From: Trichomonas vaginalis G3
Lineage: Eukaryota; Parabasalia; Trichomonadida; Trichomonadidae
Length of the DNA stretch: 64,000 nucleotides
Assembly: GCF_026262505.1 (NCBI RefSeq)
Contig: NC_067207.1
Coordinates: 16,212,082-16,276,081, forward strand
Direction: 5' to 3'
The translations under genes were made by a program, and so were the position numbers. Shown here piece after piece: positions 1-9,584 of this stretch; position 1 is the first letter of the stretch, and the number at the start of each line of letters is the position of its first letter. The notes beneath the pieces were generated by a model. It was not told the DNA's origin. It ran no database searches and saw only the letters and a program-made list of their open reading frames with translations.

Positions 1-480
1 AATTTTTATCTATAAATTTAGATATGTCATCAATAATATAATATAATTTTAAATTCGTGGAGTACACTTGGATAATTGAATATGGGCTACCCCATCCCAA
101 CCTCTCAAACTTCCTCTGAATTTGGACAAGGTATCCCAATCCCAAAGACCTATCCGAATAAAATGAAATAAGTATATTATATATATTATTTATTTGCTAA
201 TAATGAGCATAAATCGCTAAAATTATGAAGAAATTAAAAATTAAAAATTAAAATTAGAAAAAAATGTTGATTTAATGAGAGAATATTGTATAAAAATAGA
301 ATTATTAGCTAAAATACGTATTAATTTTATGATATTTCAATCACATTAACGAAAATCGCCCATTTTTAATTCAAATGGGCGGGAAAAAAAATAAAATTCC
401 AAAAAAAAATTGAATTGGGGAAACGATAGGGGACGGGATATGAGAAACCCCATATGTTTGGGAATTTTTCGCATCACTAC
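1..480. other. AT-rich intergenic DNA
   Basis: No gene is seen. Two short G+C-richer patches stand out: about 80-150, with GGGCTACCCCATCCC-like and GGTATCCCAATCCC motifs, and 420-470, which resembles 26700-26745 (both contain CGATAGG, then GGGAT, AGA, ACCCC and TTGGGAA in the same order). These look like copies of a short dispersed repeat. The spacer ends abruptly at 480, where sequence of the large palindromic element family begins. Confidence 0.6.
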
Positions 481-583
481 ATTAGATAGAGAAGGAATTT
501 TGAGAAAGATTAAACTTCATGAGGACAACATTGCTAAACTTAGGAAGAAGTTAGAAGAGTTGGAGAAAGGAAGAGAGTTATAA
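481..583 (+). pseudogene. 3' remnant of the 92-aa coiled-coil gene
   Basis: This is the last 33 or so codons of the small gene found whole at 7269-7547 and 22532-22810, here without its 5' part. What remains encodes the lysine- and glutamate-rich helix (LRKIKLHEDNIAKLRKKLEE), a predicted coiled coil. The sequence to the left is unrelated, so the truncation marks the edge of the element fragment. Confidence 0.85.
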
Positions 584-749
584 AGCAATGAATTCAACAG
601 GGTGAAAAAACAGGTGAAAAAAGAGGTGAGATCTCACCACTTCACCTAAATTTATTTTTGTGCTATGTTTTCATACATGTGAGGGTGGTGATATCATTAA
701 TTTTTAAGTTTATTTTGTATTTTTACTGAAAATTTTTATTTGGATGTAA

Positions 750-1034
750 ATGACAGAACAAAAGCAACTCATTCGAATTCCACAGTATAACAAACATACA
801 TTTAAACATTTATTATTCCTTCCTGAGCATAACATGTTCTTTCAAATACATCCGAGACCAGTTGACTTTTCATTGACTGTGTATAAAGATAGAAATAGTT
901 ATATCATTAAACCATACGATGACGAAGGTAAGTTATGTAAATTGTACGTTAAGAAGTTAGAGAAAGTTTATGGCTTCAAGTATGACTACAATAGGGTTAA
1001 CACTGATGATGAAGATATTGAGGAAAATTTATGA
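750..1034 (+). CDS. 94-aa small protein of the palindromic element family
   Basis: Third copy in this window of the 94-aa gene (others at 6818-7102 and 22977-23261), differing from them at two residues. It starts at an ATG preceded by TGTAA, giving a TAAATG context. I do not recognise the family. The second half has a motif that recurs in other proteins of this element: a run resembling YIIKPYDDEGKLCKLYVKKL, then VYGF, then an acidic tail (NTDDEDIEENL). No membrane segment or signal peptide is seen. Its constant place just inside the terminal repeats suggests a role in recognising or handling the element end, which is inference only. Confidence 0.7.
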   Translation: MTEQKQLIRIPQYNKHTFKHLLFLPEHNMFFQIHPRPVDFSLTVYKDRNSYIIKPYDDEGKLCKLYVKKLEKVYGFKYDYNRVNTDDEDIEENL

Positions 1035-1151
1035 GAACATTAGTGAAGTCGTTAGTGAGAACGATAGTGAGAACGATAGTGAGAACGTTTATTTTTTACA
1101 TTAGTGAGTTCGTTAGTGAAGTGGTTGGCGGCTTTGTAAAGTGTCAAATTC

Positions 1152-1200
1152 ACAAGTATTGGGTAAGGTGGAACGCAGTGCCACAGTACCCAATACTTGT
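1152..1200 (+). repeat. Terminal hairpin, variant 1
   Basis: A 20-base arm (1152-1171) pairs with 1181-1200 around the 9-base loop AACGCAGTG, with only two or so mismatches. It is followed by TATACTAAC. The outer stem sequence (ACAAGTATT) differs from that of the other termini, but pairing is kept. Confidence 0.85.
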
Positions 1201-1442
1201 ATACTAACTGGAGAAAGGGTAAAGTTAGTTTGAGCGTTTATGAAGGAATGAAGAATGGAAAGTTTATACAAGCATACGATACAAACGGTAAACGTGTTTC
1301 ATTAGCTTTGTCAAAACTTACTAACATTTATTTTGACAGTGACTTTGACTCTGACGATTGGAGCGACAGCAGCGATACTGAAGAATATGAACTATTGTGT
1401 GAAGCACAGCAATGGGAAGAGTTGCAATACTTTTGTAAGTGA
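1197..1442 (+). CDS. Small acidic protein, paralogue of the 94-aa protein, probably 5'-truncated
   Basis: The frame runs in through the first terminus without a natural ATG (it opens at a TTG inside the hairpin arm), so the 5' end is probably missing. The readable part contains YEGMKNGKFIQAYDTNGKRV, then a K-L-T-N-I-Y-F element, which lines up with the motif of the 94-aa protein (YIIKPYDDEGKL, KKLEKVYGF). An acidic tail (SDFDSDDWSDSSDTEE) follows. It lies at the same relative place, just inside a terminus at 1591-1639. It is probably the corresponding gene of a second, diverged element of this family. Confidence 0.5.
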   Translation: MYTNWRKGKVSLSVYEGMKNGKFIQAYDTNGKRVSLALSKLTNIYFDSDFDSDDWSDSSDTEEYELLCEAQQWEELQYFCK

Positions 1443-1590
1443 GAACGTTTATTTTTTACAGTAGTGAAGTCGTTTGTGAAAACGTTAGTGAGGTGAAGTG
1501 GTTGGCGGCTTTATAAATATTTAAGGTTAAGTTGGTGTTTGTGTTTGTGTTGTAAAATATGCGTTAACGGTTTTGTAAAGTGTCAAATTC

Positions 1591-1639
1591 ACATATAATG
1601 GGTAAGGAGGCTCGCAGTGCCTCCGTACACATGATATGT
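1591..1639 (+). repeat. Terminal hairpin, variant 2
   Basis: The arm 1591-1610 pairs with 1620-1639 around the loop CTCGCAGTG. The inner stem is AGGAGG/CCTCC instead of the AGGTGG/CCACC seen in variant 1 and in the intact element: a compensated change. TATACTAAC follows. Confidence 0.85.
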
Positions 1640-2719
1640 ATACTAACTTCTTTATCTACCCCTATGTGAGCTGCATATTCTTTCTCGCTAAATTCTTTTG
1701 ATTCTTCAGAGCTAAAAATCAAGTTTAATAAAAATAATGTTTATTCATAATTTTGAAAACCAAATTCAAATTTGAATGAGAATTTTTGAAAAAAATATAG
1801 AATATTTCAATAGTTTGGAATCTCTTCAACTTCCCACTGCTTATTAACACATTTTTTCCAGAGCGGTTTATCATCCTTGGTCCATTTCTTAAATTTGTTG
1901 TAAACCTCTCTTGGAGTGTATGGTCGAACTCCAATTTTTGGATGAGCGCCATGTGGCATGTCATTGTATTTTTGCCTGAATTCTTCCAATTCCTGATTGA
2001 TGCTCTCAAATTCTGAAGACTTTGGAGCATTTTTGTCCAGTGATGGCCAGAGGCGTTCAATTTTGCCATTTTGACGTGGCATGTATGGAGCTGATTTTCT
2101 GATTTGAATGTCATAAGTACTCAAAAATTTTGTGAACTCTCCCTCATTTTCTTTACCGTTATCTGACCAGAAACAGAAAGGTGCTCCATATTTTTGAACT
2201 GTTGCAATTGCCACTTTTGAAGTTTCTGTTGAACTTTTGTTACGAAGCAATTTCAATGCTAACAAATAACGACTTTTGTCATCAATTATTCCATAAACCG
2301 GTAAAGTTTCTGGTTCTTTCAAAAAATGAATATCCACATGCCAGATTGTATTTGGAAGAATTGCTTCATAATCCACATAATATGCTTTTGGATTACTTTT
2401 ATCTTTTTCTTTGTAAATTCCAGAAATTTTGCTGCCTTAATAACTGCATTGTAACTGATTTGAAATTGTTTTGGATTCATATTGAGAGTCCAATACAATT
2501 TTTAACCCCACATTTGTAATTTTCATAAGAATTCTGAACCTTCAAAATTAATTCTGGAGTTAATTCCTCTTGTGGAGGACCACTTTTAATTTTTGGTGTA
2601 CCACCAATTTCTTTGAATGCTTTTTTGAGAGTATTTCTTGAAATTTGTTTGAAAATTGTAACATTTTGATAAGAATATGGAACTTTTTTCAAAACTGTTG
2701 CGTATGTTAACTCACCATA

Positions 2720-4197
2720 AGGATGTCAATTCGGAAAATTGTTTTCATTTTAGGAGAATATAATTTTCCTTTTCGAAAATTTAAAAAGTGAGACGCGCAG
2801 GATTCGAACTTTTTTAAAAGTTTATTTAAATATATTCTAGTGTGGTTTCTAAGGATAATATCATATTTAAAATAGGAATATACTAGTTTAGGTGGTATAA
2901 TTTTTTTCGATAAATTTGAGAGCATGTACGTTTAGGGCATCAAAAGTGTCAATTCGCTCAGCGAAAGCTGAGCTAGCTTCGTTCTCGAAAGAATAGGGAA
3001 GGAGTGAAAGAGAGTGATACAGATGTTGACACATTCATATCATTTCAACAAATTTTGATCAAATTGAAATGCAATGAAATTCAATTCACTTCATATCCTT
3101 CAGTCAGTACATTGACATCCTTCTACATCACAATGATAGCTCGTGCATCAATAGTTCTACAACTAACTCAGAAAAAACAAGATTTTTCCTTCCAGCTTAC
3201 AGCTTTTAAAAAGTTTCGATGATAAAAATCACTCTACTCTTGTTTATCGATATGTTGTGATAGTAGGTAAACGTATTCTTATCGATATTAATAAAAATAT
3301 TTTTACGAAAATCTGAACCAATTACAGAGTTATTCATAAAGTTTATGATAACTGTAATTACTTCATCTTTGTTTTATATTTGAATAAACAATTTAATTTA
3401 ATTTGCATAATTTTTTTAGTTGAAAGACAGGAAACTTAGTTGAGTTTGTATTATTTTTATCGTTCAATTCATTGTATATGTGAGTGATCCAGATATTTAA
3501 GATATTTAGAAAAAAATTATTAATTTGATTAACAAATTTTAATCAAAATAGCAAAAATCTATTTGATAGCTGTAAGCAAATAATAATTTCTATTTCAACC
3601 AAAATCACTTATTTTCATCTAAACGTATAAAATTGTCAATTTTATGAGAATAAATTTAAAATCTCATGAAATATAAAGGAGAGTAATATTTTTCAATTTT
3701 CTTTTTTTCTTTCTCTCAAATATTTTCTATTGGGAATTTTCTTGTTATCAAAAAATAATTTTAATATTTGTTTATTTCATTACATACAATAAAATTTTAA
3801 AAACTCTATTTCTTCACAAGAAAATTTTTTTCCTTCATATGAAGAAACATTTTGTTCTCCATTTGATGCTGAGTATAAATCTCGATTTTTGAATTTTCTT
3901 CTTTCCAAATTTCTTTTTTCCAAATTAGAAGTTTAATTCAAATTTTCAATAGTTTATATATTTTCTCAAACCATCTTAGATTTTCTCACTTTTTAGGGAT
4001 TTTCTCTCAAAATATACAAAAATAGTAATACCAATACATGTGTCTAATATACTTTAAAACCATCGTGATAAAATTCAAAAACGAAGAGTTCTTCTCTCCA
4101 AATTTTTTCAAAATCAAAAAAATGAGATAAATACGTTTGGAAAATTCATTTTTAGCATTTTAGGAATTTTCTCACTTTTCTTCCAAATTGACATCCT
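2720..4197. mobile_element. Non-autonomous Tc1/mariner-like element with TA duplication
   Basis: The two ends are inverted repeats: AGGATGTCAATT at 2720-2731 and AATTGACATCCT at 4186-4197, with further imperfect match (TCGGAA against TTCCAA). Both ends are flanked by TA (2718-2719 and 4198-4199), the target duplication typical of Tc1/mariner/pogo elements. The 1,478-bp body is AT-rich and has no credible transposase frame, so the copy is non-autonomous. With the TA counted once, the flanking integrase frame is continuous, which confirms the boundaries. Confidence 0.8.
2956..2973. repeat. Perfect 7-bp hairpin with GAAA loop
   Basis: GCTCAGC, GAAA, GCTGAGC: a perfect stem with a GNRA tetraloop inside the mariner-like insertion. 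It is G+C-rich against a very AT-rich background. Confidence 0.6.
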
Positions 4198-4274
4198 TAC
4201 TCGCCACTTTCAAGTTTTTCATACATATATCTTACCCATTCATTTGGAATACGAGGTCTCGAGTTTTCGTTCAT

Positions 4275-6270
4275 TTTTTTACTTTACAAAACTGTTTATT
4301 TTTCAGAATTTTTAAATTTGAAAAAATCCATTCTATATCTGATAAATAATATATTATTTTTCAATCAAAATATTTTGATTATCATCTCAAAAGTGTTCTC
4401 AAAACCTAGTTTTTCTTATTTTGGATAATCTTAATATTTATATTATTATAAACTAATTGAACACCATATGTTTTTGTATACTTTTACAAAAAAAATTGAT
4501 AGATTTGTGATACTTTCCCCGACGATAGAATTGAATAGCTTACATTTTGACAGAACTTAATATGGAACATTTGATATAATTGATACATTCGAAATTTTTA
4601 TTCTGAAAAAAATAATAAACAATTTTTGGCTTTTGTGATCTGATAATCTGTAAGAATAAATACCGACAAATTTTATTAATATTTATCGTAAAAGTATTCG
4701 GCTCTTGATGTAAATAAGGAATATTTTTTTTCAAAAGTTGCTTTTGAAGACTCTTTTATCAAGTAGCTGCATTTATTCATTGATAAGAAAGTATGCTGTA
4801 CCAAAAATCGATAATTCACCACATTAACGGCCAATTTTGTTTTGCATTTCGACAAAAAAGCTCCTTTTATATAACATTACTGGGCGAAAATTAGAGTATC
4901 TACGATGACAAAACAAAATACATCAACTTGATTTTTTGCCGAGAAAAATGTTTTTGGAGGTACCAAAATAGGTCTCGAAAAGCATTGGTTTTATTTAAGA
5001 TTATTTTTTCTGAGGGGGAGCTATCGTCTATAGGGCACCCTTAAAAAGTCAGAATTTTTATTTGCTTCTGGGATATATGATGGCTATATCAGATGCCCAT
5101 TCTTTTTGATACTCAACATTAAACATAAAACTTAGCCGTTAAGGCTCTTCTGAAAATATTTTTTTCCGAAAAATTTTCGAAAAAATCAAAAAATTTAAAA
5201 ATCCCCGAATCTGCAGGGATTTTAAAAAAAATTTTTAGTAAAACTTAAGGATATTGTATCAGATATATTGGTATGGGCAAATTCAATTTTAATCCAATAT
5301 TCATCGAGATATTAAGTTAACGAAGCTTTCAAAATTGAGAGGGTAATCCTCCTCCTCTCAAATAAACGTACATGCGGGTGCACCCTTAAAAACGATTAAA
5401 AAAATTAAAAAAACGAACGATCAATTTCAATAACTCATCATTAAAATCTCTTAATGAATTTATCTTGAACTAAAACTTCAAAATGACAACAAAATATTCA
5501 AGTAAAAATAAATGATCAAAGAGATATAGATATAGCCAAATGATGTAAGCTTCGATAAACGAGTTTATGGAAAAATGCATAAATGAAAAAGGAAAATATT
5601 GAAAGAGAGAACGAGAAACTCTGTTCAGAAAATATGGTCTGAAAGGTGATTTACAAATTATTGCTAAAAAGTGACATCAACTTAACAAATAAGCATAATT
5701 TAAAAGAAAATGATTAGTGCTCGAAATCATCGTTTGAATGTTATGAAAAAGAAGTAAATCGAATCTAAAATATATATTAACTAATTATGATCTATCATAT
5801 TATTTGATTTTTCTTATTTACAATTTTAAAGCGATAGTTTTTATACATTGAATAAATGTGAGACAAATTAACGTACACTTTCAAACAATTCAGACTTAAC
5901 CATTTTTCTGCATTCAATTACAAAATACTATTTTTGACCTTAATATAGATTTATGACATGAATTTACCATGCTTAACTATAATAATATCAACAATAACAT
6001 ATAATACTTATTAAATCTTCTCCTATTCTTGTTGAATATTCCAATTATTTTTTCATTATTTGATTTTTTTCAAGAACAAACTGGCATTGCCCCAGCTTAT
6101 ATTGTATGATTCAAACATTAATCAATGTTTTCTAAAAATATTTGAAATTTAAATATTTACAACAATTAAATTTACAAATACATAACAATAATATCTAATA
6201 ATAATATATGCACGCGATATTATGAGCATAGTAATATGGATATTTTAATATGAAGATCCAAAATTTTGGA
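4275..6270. other. AT-rich spacer without recognisable genes
   Basis: About 2 kb with only short random frames. The 13-mer GCACCCTTAAAAA occurs as a direct repeat at 5035-5047 and 5380-5392. The sequence between these (runs such as CCGAAAAATTTTCG) looks like decayed repeat DNA. No RNA gene was recognised. Confidence 0.5.
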
Positions 6271-6467
6271 TTATGTTGGTTCACTAACTGCTTCATCAAA
6301 TTCTTTCCGCCTATTTGTGATTGTATTTTCGCTCATAAATGGAGGTGTTCTGTTTAACAGTAAATTTATTGACATAATTGAATCATTTTCGGCCATTTTT
6401 TCTGAAGCTGATATAAAATACTTTTCATCTATTCGGAATTCACTTCTATTTACAGTCTTATGAATTA
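6271..6467 (-). pseudogene. 3' part of a host E2F-like gene, cut off by the 17-kb element
   Basis: On the minus strand, from the target duplication inward, one open frame encodes HKTVNRSEFRIDEKYF, a polar middle, and RRKEFDEAVSEPT before a TAA at 6273-6271. Taking one copy of the 7-bp duplication, this frame continues directly from the frame that ends at 23785 on the other side of the element (GVI then HKT). The segment would form the last strands of the second winged-helix motif plus a short C-terminal tail. It is host sequence, now separated from its promoter by 17 kb. Confidence 0.75.
6461..6467. repeat. Target-site duplication, left copy (TGAATTA)
   Basis: Identical to 23785-23791. The exact length is 5 to 7 bp because A and T at the junction also fit the element ends (GTTAGTATGG or AGTTAGTATGG). 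Confidence 0.85.
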
Positions 6468-6476
6468 GTTAGTATG

Positions 6477-6523
6477 GTTATCTTGGTTATGGTGGCACTG
6501 CGTTCCACCTTACCCAAGATAAC
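6477..6523 (-). repeat. Left terminal hairpin
   Basis: On the minus strand: a GTTATCTTGG arm, AGGTGG, loop AACGCAGTG, CCACC, then CCAAGATAAC. Ten outer base pairs are perfect and the inner stem has two mismatches. It is the exact reverse complement of the right terminus at 23729-23775. Confidence 0.9.
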
Positions 6524-6626
6524 GGTTTGACACTTTACGAAACCGTTAACGTATATTTTACAACACAAACGACAACACTAACTTAACCTTAAATATTTAC
6601 AAAACCACCACCCACTTCACCTCACT

Positions 6627-6775
6627 AACGAACTCACTAATGTAAAAAATAAACGTTCTCACTAACGAACTCACTAATGTAAAAAATAAACGTTCTCACT
6701 AACGAACTCACTAATGTAAAAAATAAACGTTCTCACTAACGAACTCACTAATGTAAAAAATAAACGTTCTCACTA
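6627..6775 (-). repeat. 37-bp tandem array, left arm (about 4 copies)
   Basis: The unit contains GAACTCACTAATGT, an A-run and AAACGTTCTCACT. It lies between the terminal hairpin and the 94-aa gene. The right arm has about nine copies of the same unit. Confidence 0.9.
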
Positions 6776-6817
6776 TCGTTCTCACTATCGTTCTCACTAA
6801 CGACTTCACTAATGTTC

Positions 6818-7102
6818 TCATAAATTTTCCTCAATATCTTCATCATCAGTGTTAACCCTATTGTAGTCATAATTGAAGCCATAAACTTTCTCTAACTTCT
6901 TAACGTACAATTTACATAACTTACCTTCGTCATCGTATGGTTTAATGATATAACTATTTCTATCTTTATACACAGTCAATGAAAAGTCAACTGGTCTCGG
7001 ATGTATTTGAAAGAACATGTTATGCTCAGGAAGGAAGAATAAATGTTTAAATGTATGTTTGTTATACTGTGGAATTCGAATGAGTTGCTTTTGTTCTGTC
7101 AT
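6818..7102 (-). CDS. 94-aa small protein (left arm)
   Basis: Identical to the right-arm protein at 22977-23261. The start is supported by a TGTAAATGACAG context and by conservation of the frame in three copies. The unrecognised protein contains HNMFFQIHPRPVDFSLTVYK, then KPYDDEGKLCKLYVKKLEK, then VYGFNYDY and an acidic tail. The DDEGK and KKLEKVYGF part resembles the C-terminus of the HNH protein in the same element (DTENKRVILFINKFKRLYGF), so this may be a shared small fold. It lies next to the terminal array in every copy. Function is unknown. Confidence 0.75.
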   Translation of the reverse strand: MTEQKQLIRIPQYNKHTFKHLFFLPEHNMFFQIHPRPVDFSLTVYKDRNSYIIKPYDDEGKLCKLYVKKLEKVYGFNYDYNRVNTDDEDIEENL

Positions 7103-7199
7103 TTACATCCAAATAAAAATTTTCAGTAAAAATACAAAATAAACTTAAAAATTAATGATATCACCACCCTCACATGTATGAAAACATAGCACAAAAATA

Positions 7200-7250
7200 A
7201 ATTTAGGTGAAGTGGTGAGATCTCACCTCTTTTTTCACCTGTTTTTTCAC
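7200..7250 (-). promoter_or_regulatory. GATC-centred palindrome between the small genes
   Basis: The sequence GTGAAGTGGTGAGATCTCACCTC with flanking CACCT/AGGTG repeats can fold into a hairpin centred on AGATCT. The same unit is tandemly repeated in the core of the element. Here a single copy lies between the 92-aa and 94-aa genes in both arms (right arm about 22829-22880), where it could act as a binding site. Confidence 0.55.
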
Positions 7251-7268
7251 CCTGTTGAATTCATTGCT

Positions 7269-7547
7269 TTATAACTCTCTTCCTTTCTCCAACTCTTCTA
7301 ACTTCTTCCTAAGTTTAGCAATGTTGTCCTCATGAAGTTTAATCTTTCTCAAAATTCCTTCTCTATCTAATGGTTGCTTTATCTTTCTAAACTGAACTCT
7401 ACCATCCTTCATAGTATGAATGTAAAAACCTTCTGGAATTGTTCCTGATTTAATGTATTCTACCAAAAACTTTTGTTTCATTGCTTCAGTGACTTTAGTC
7501 GTCATTTCAATCAAAGGTGAAGCTAGCACAGCGATAATGGATTTCAT
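7269..7547 (-). CDS. 92-aa coiled-coil small protein (left arm)
   Basis: Identical to the right-arm copy at 22532-22810. The first third has a hydrophobic start (MKSIIAVLASPLIEM), which is too short and interrupted for a sure signal peptide. The middle reads GTIPEGFYIHTMKDGRVQFR. The last 35 residues are a charged helix (LRKIKLHEDNIAKLRKKLEE), a likely coiled coil. It is encoded upstream of, and on the same strand as, the 94-aa gene, about 170 bp apart, with the GATC palindrome between them. It was not recognised as a known family. A DNA-binding or packaging helper would fit its size and charge, but this is inference. Confidence 0.7.
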   Translation of the reverse strand: MKSIIAVLASPLIEMTTKVTEAMKQKFLVEYIKSGTIPEGFYIHTMKDGRVQFRKIKQPLDREGILRKIKLHEDNIAKLRKKLEELEKGREL

Positions 7548-7559
7548 GACTTTTTAGTA

Positions 7560-7950
7560 TTTCATGCAATCTTAACAGATAGCCTTACAAGTACTTCCAA
7601 TGTCCCTAGCTGTCCCTCTTTTTTATATAACTCCATGACATTTATAATCTCGCGAAACTTAACAGGTAGCATAACAGATTAAAATCAGATGAGGTTTTGA
7701 ACCAAAATTTCTAAGCAACGTTGTCAAGGATTTTGAGGAACTAGGGACAGAGTGTGGCAAAGTCCAAGATTTAATTTATCTTCATCTGTTTCATCAGCTA
7801 TCTCATCTAATATGCCAATATTTTATTCATAACTCGTGGCAAACTCACTAACTTTCATTATGTTCATCTGCATGCTTCATCTGATAGAAAGTATGACTTT
7901 CATTAACTCTGTGAGATAATGAAAACTACTAGGGACAGAGACCATGGCAA
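7560..7950. other. Spacer between the small genes and the helicase
   Basis: No gene. It contains two copies of a CTAGGGACAGAG motif near GTGGCAAAGT/ATGGCAAAGT (about 7740 and 7930) and a TAGGGACA-type sequence in inverse orientation near 7605, so short repeats are present. The right arm has the same sequence at about 22,120-22,530. Confidence 0.5.
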
Positions 7951-7954
7951 AGTT

Positions 7955-8180
7955 TATGACTCCTCACTGTTCTCATGAACTATTTCATTATTGCATGTAT
8001 GACCTCCTCACTGTTCTCATGAACTATTTCATTATTGCATGTATGACCTCCTCACTGTTCTCATGAACTATTTCATTATTGCATGTATGACCTCCTCACT
8101 GTTCTCATGAACTATTTCATATTGCTGTATGACCTCCTCACTGTTCTCATGAACTATTTCATTATTCATGTATGACCTCC
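7955..8180 (-). repeat. 44-bp tandem array at the 3' end of the helicase gene (left, about 5 copies)
   Basis: The unit contains CATGTATGACCTCCTCACTG and TTCTCATGAACTATTTCATT. The first copy overlaps the last helicase codons. The right arm has about eight copies at 21768-22125, so the array expanded or shrank after the arms formed. Confidence 0.9.
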
Positions 8181-9382
8181 TCACTGTCTTTCATAAGCGT
8201 TTCAAAGTCTCCTTTCCTCATTACTTCAATCTCATGCTGTTCACAGTAGTACTTAAACTCACTGTATATGTCTTTGTTGTATGTTATATTGCTTCCCATG
8301 TACTCCATGAATTTTTCAAGCACTTCCTCATAATTCACTGTTTCTTTCTTTCCACGACCTTCTAATATCATACTTGCTTCGTAAATATAACTTCTTGCAG
8401 AACCGTCTCGCTTTCTACTTCTCTTCACAAATTCTCTCATCTTGCCACCAAATACATTTGAACTACATGCAAAGAATTCATTCTCCTTCGCAAATTCTTT
8501 ATATCTTCTGTAGCACTCTGTACAATTCCATCCGGATACAAACTTTTCATAGAACTCCTCGTAAAACATTTGGTAAGGTGTTTTGTTCATTTCGATGAGT
8601 TCTTGTTTAGCCCTGGTGAATGGTATCTTCCTTACATCAAATTCACTTAAATCTTTCTTCATGAAGTACGTCAGTAAGTTTGAATAAAACTCTTCATTAA
8701 AGCTTTCAATGAGATTTGAGAAATATTCGTAATTTCCTTTGTATCTGCTGCTTACGTCAATGACAACAAATCTTCTGTCGTCTTTGTCAATCTTTACTGA
8801 GTTGAAGTTGTTAGATATCATGATGATATTACAAACATTCTCTATCTTTCTTACTGGCTGACACTTCTGATTTAAGTCCAACTGAGTCTCTGTTACTATT
8901 GACTTTAGTGCGTCGTGGTTCATGACCTTAGACGTATCGCATGAGCTTAGTTCATTGCATACGATGAGCTTCATGTTCTCAATAGCAGCATTGAATCTAC
9001 CAACCACATTCTCTATTGCCGTTATATTATTGTTGGCGTACTTGCTAATGAGCTCGCATAGAACATTACTAAGTACATTCTTACCAGTTCCTTGCTTTCC
9101 TATTAACAAAAGTACTGTTCCAGTCTTTCCACAAGGATTTTGAACGATGTAGGCGAACCAGTTCAAAACATACTCATAAAGCTCTTCATCCTCATTACAT
9201 ATGACATCGTGAACATGTTTCAAATATCCTTCAATAACGTTCTCATCTACTTCATTCAGTACCTCATACTCATATCCTCTGAAATAGCTGTAAATGTCAT
9301 CTCTTTCGTCAAAGAATCTCATGCCTGACTTCATAAGATAGTTCTTGTTCTGACCCGCTTCATAAATCATCAGTGCGTTCAC
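8162..9382 (-). CDS. D5-like superfamily 3 helicase (left arm)
   Basis: ATP-driven replicative helicase of the poxvirus D5/phage P4 type. Visible motifs: Walker A GKQGTGKN at residues 95-102, Walker B-like KLIVCNEL at 138-145, motif C around NIIMISNN at 185-192, and DDRR near 201-204 as the arginine finger region. The C-terminal part (YRRYKEFAKEN) fits the winged-helix end of D5 proteins. The nearest relative in this window is the helicase of Polinton B at 42986-45298, for example FYSNLLTYFMKKDLSEFDV against FYDNLLTYFMQYDLSSFNV. The N-terminus is uncertain: the frame opens at a GTG four codons before an ATG, and the right-arm copy has about 50 more residues upstream, so the left copy is probably not whole. 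Its role would be to unwind the element during replication, likely with the neighbouring possible primase. Confidence 0.85.
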   Translation of the reverse strand: MNALMIYEAGQNKNYLMKSGMRFFDERDDIYSYFRGYEYEVLNEVDENVIEGYLKHVHDVICNEDEELYEYVLNWFAYIVQNPCGKTGTVLLLIGKQGTGKNVLSNVLCELISKYANNNITAIENVVGRFNAAIENMKLIVCNELSSCDTSKVMNHDALKSIVTETQLDLNQKCQPVRKIENVCNIIMISNNFNSVKIDKDDRRFVVIDVSSRYKGNYEYFSNLIESFNEEFYSNLLTYFMKKDLSEFDVRKIPFTRAKQELIEMNKTPYQMFYEEFYEKFVSGWNCTECYRRYKEFAKENEFFACSSNVFGGKMREFVKRSRKRDGSARSYIYEASMILEGRGKKETVNYEEVLEKFMEYMGSNITYNKDIYSEFKYYCEQHEIEVMRKGDFETLMKDSEEVIHE

Positions 9383-9584
9383 ATCCTTCTCCTCAATACG
9401 TCCTACATAAACTCTTCATGAGCTTATTGAATTCCTTGCTATCTACTGACACAAGTGTTGTTGTGTCTCGTATTCCATCATAATCTTTCACTAGATATGT
9501 CATACGTGCTCCGTCAATAACAACACACATCTTCTTAAGTCATTTATAACACTAGCTATGTCAATACCGTCCTCACTCATGTAC

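Larger units (their letters stand above)
481..1657 (+). mobile_element. Truncated copy of the palindromic element family with two right-hand termini
   Basis: The stretch from 481 matches the right arm of the 17-kb element from 22708 outward almost base for base. It includes the end of the 92-aa gene, the complete 94-aa gene, and the terminal AGTGAGAACG-type repeats. Two hairpin termini follow in the same orientation (1152-1200 and 1591-1639), each followed by TATACTAAC as at the ends of the intact element. The part between them carries a related but different small gene. The simplest reading is one family member inserted in, or recombined with, another near its right end; the left parts are missing. 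It is a fragment, not an active unit. Confidence 0.85.
1800..4274 (-). mobile_element. Old integrase-type element (rve/DDE fold), interrupted by a nested insertion
   Basis: Minus-strand frames encode a helix-turn-helix-like N-terminal part and a catalytic core of the retroviral-integrase superfamily. Visible motifs are WHVDIHFL (first Asp), WSDNGKEN (second Asp) and PRQNGKIERLW (Glu). The N-terminus lies at 4274 and the C-terminus near 1807. The reading frame is split by the insertion at 2720-4197 and continues on both sides of it. The gene is broken, with about one or two damages besides the insertion. It could be an IS481/Ginger-like DNA transposon or a relative of Polinton integrases. No clear terminal repeats were found, so the edges are approximate. 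It is treated as a fossil, clearly older than the insertion inside it. Confidence 0.65.

Noticed and set aside
2780-2815. tRNA-like B box (GTTCGAATCC on the minus strand) followed by a T-run
   Set aside because: No 5' half, A box or paired acceptor stem is found upstream; it is an isolated match within the mariner-like insertion.
6266-6463. Plus-strand 65-codon frame left of the element
   Set aside because: It is the antisense shadow of the host E2F-like 3' part, which reads better on the minus strand and joins the frame across the insertion.
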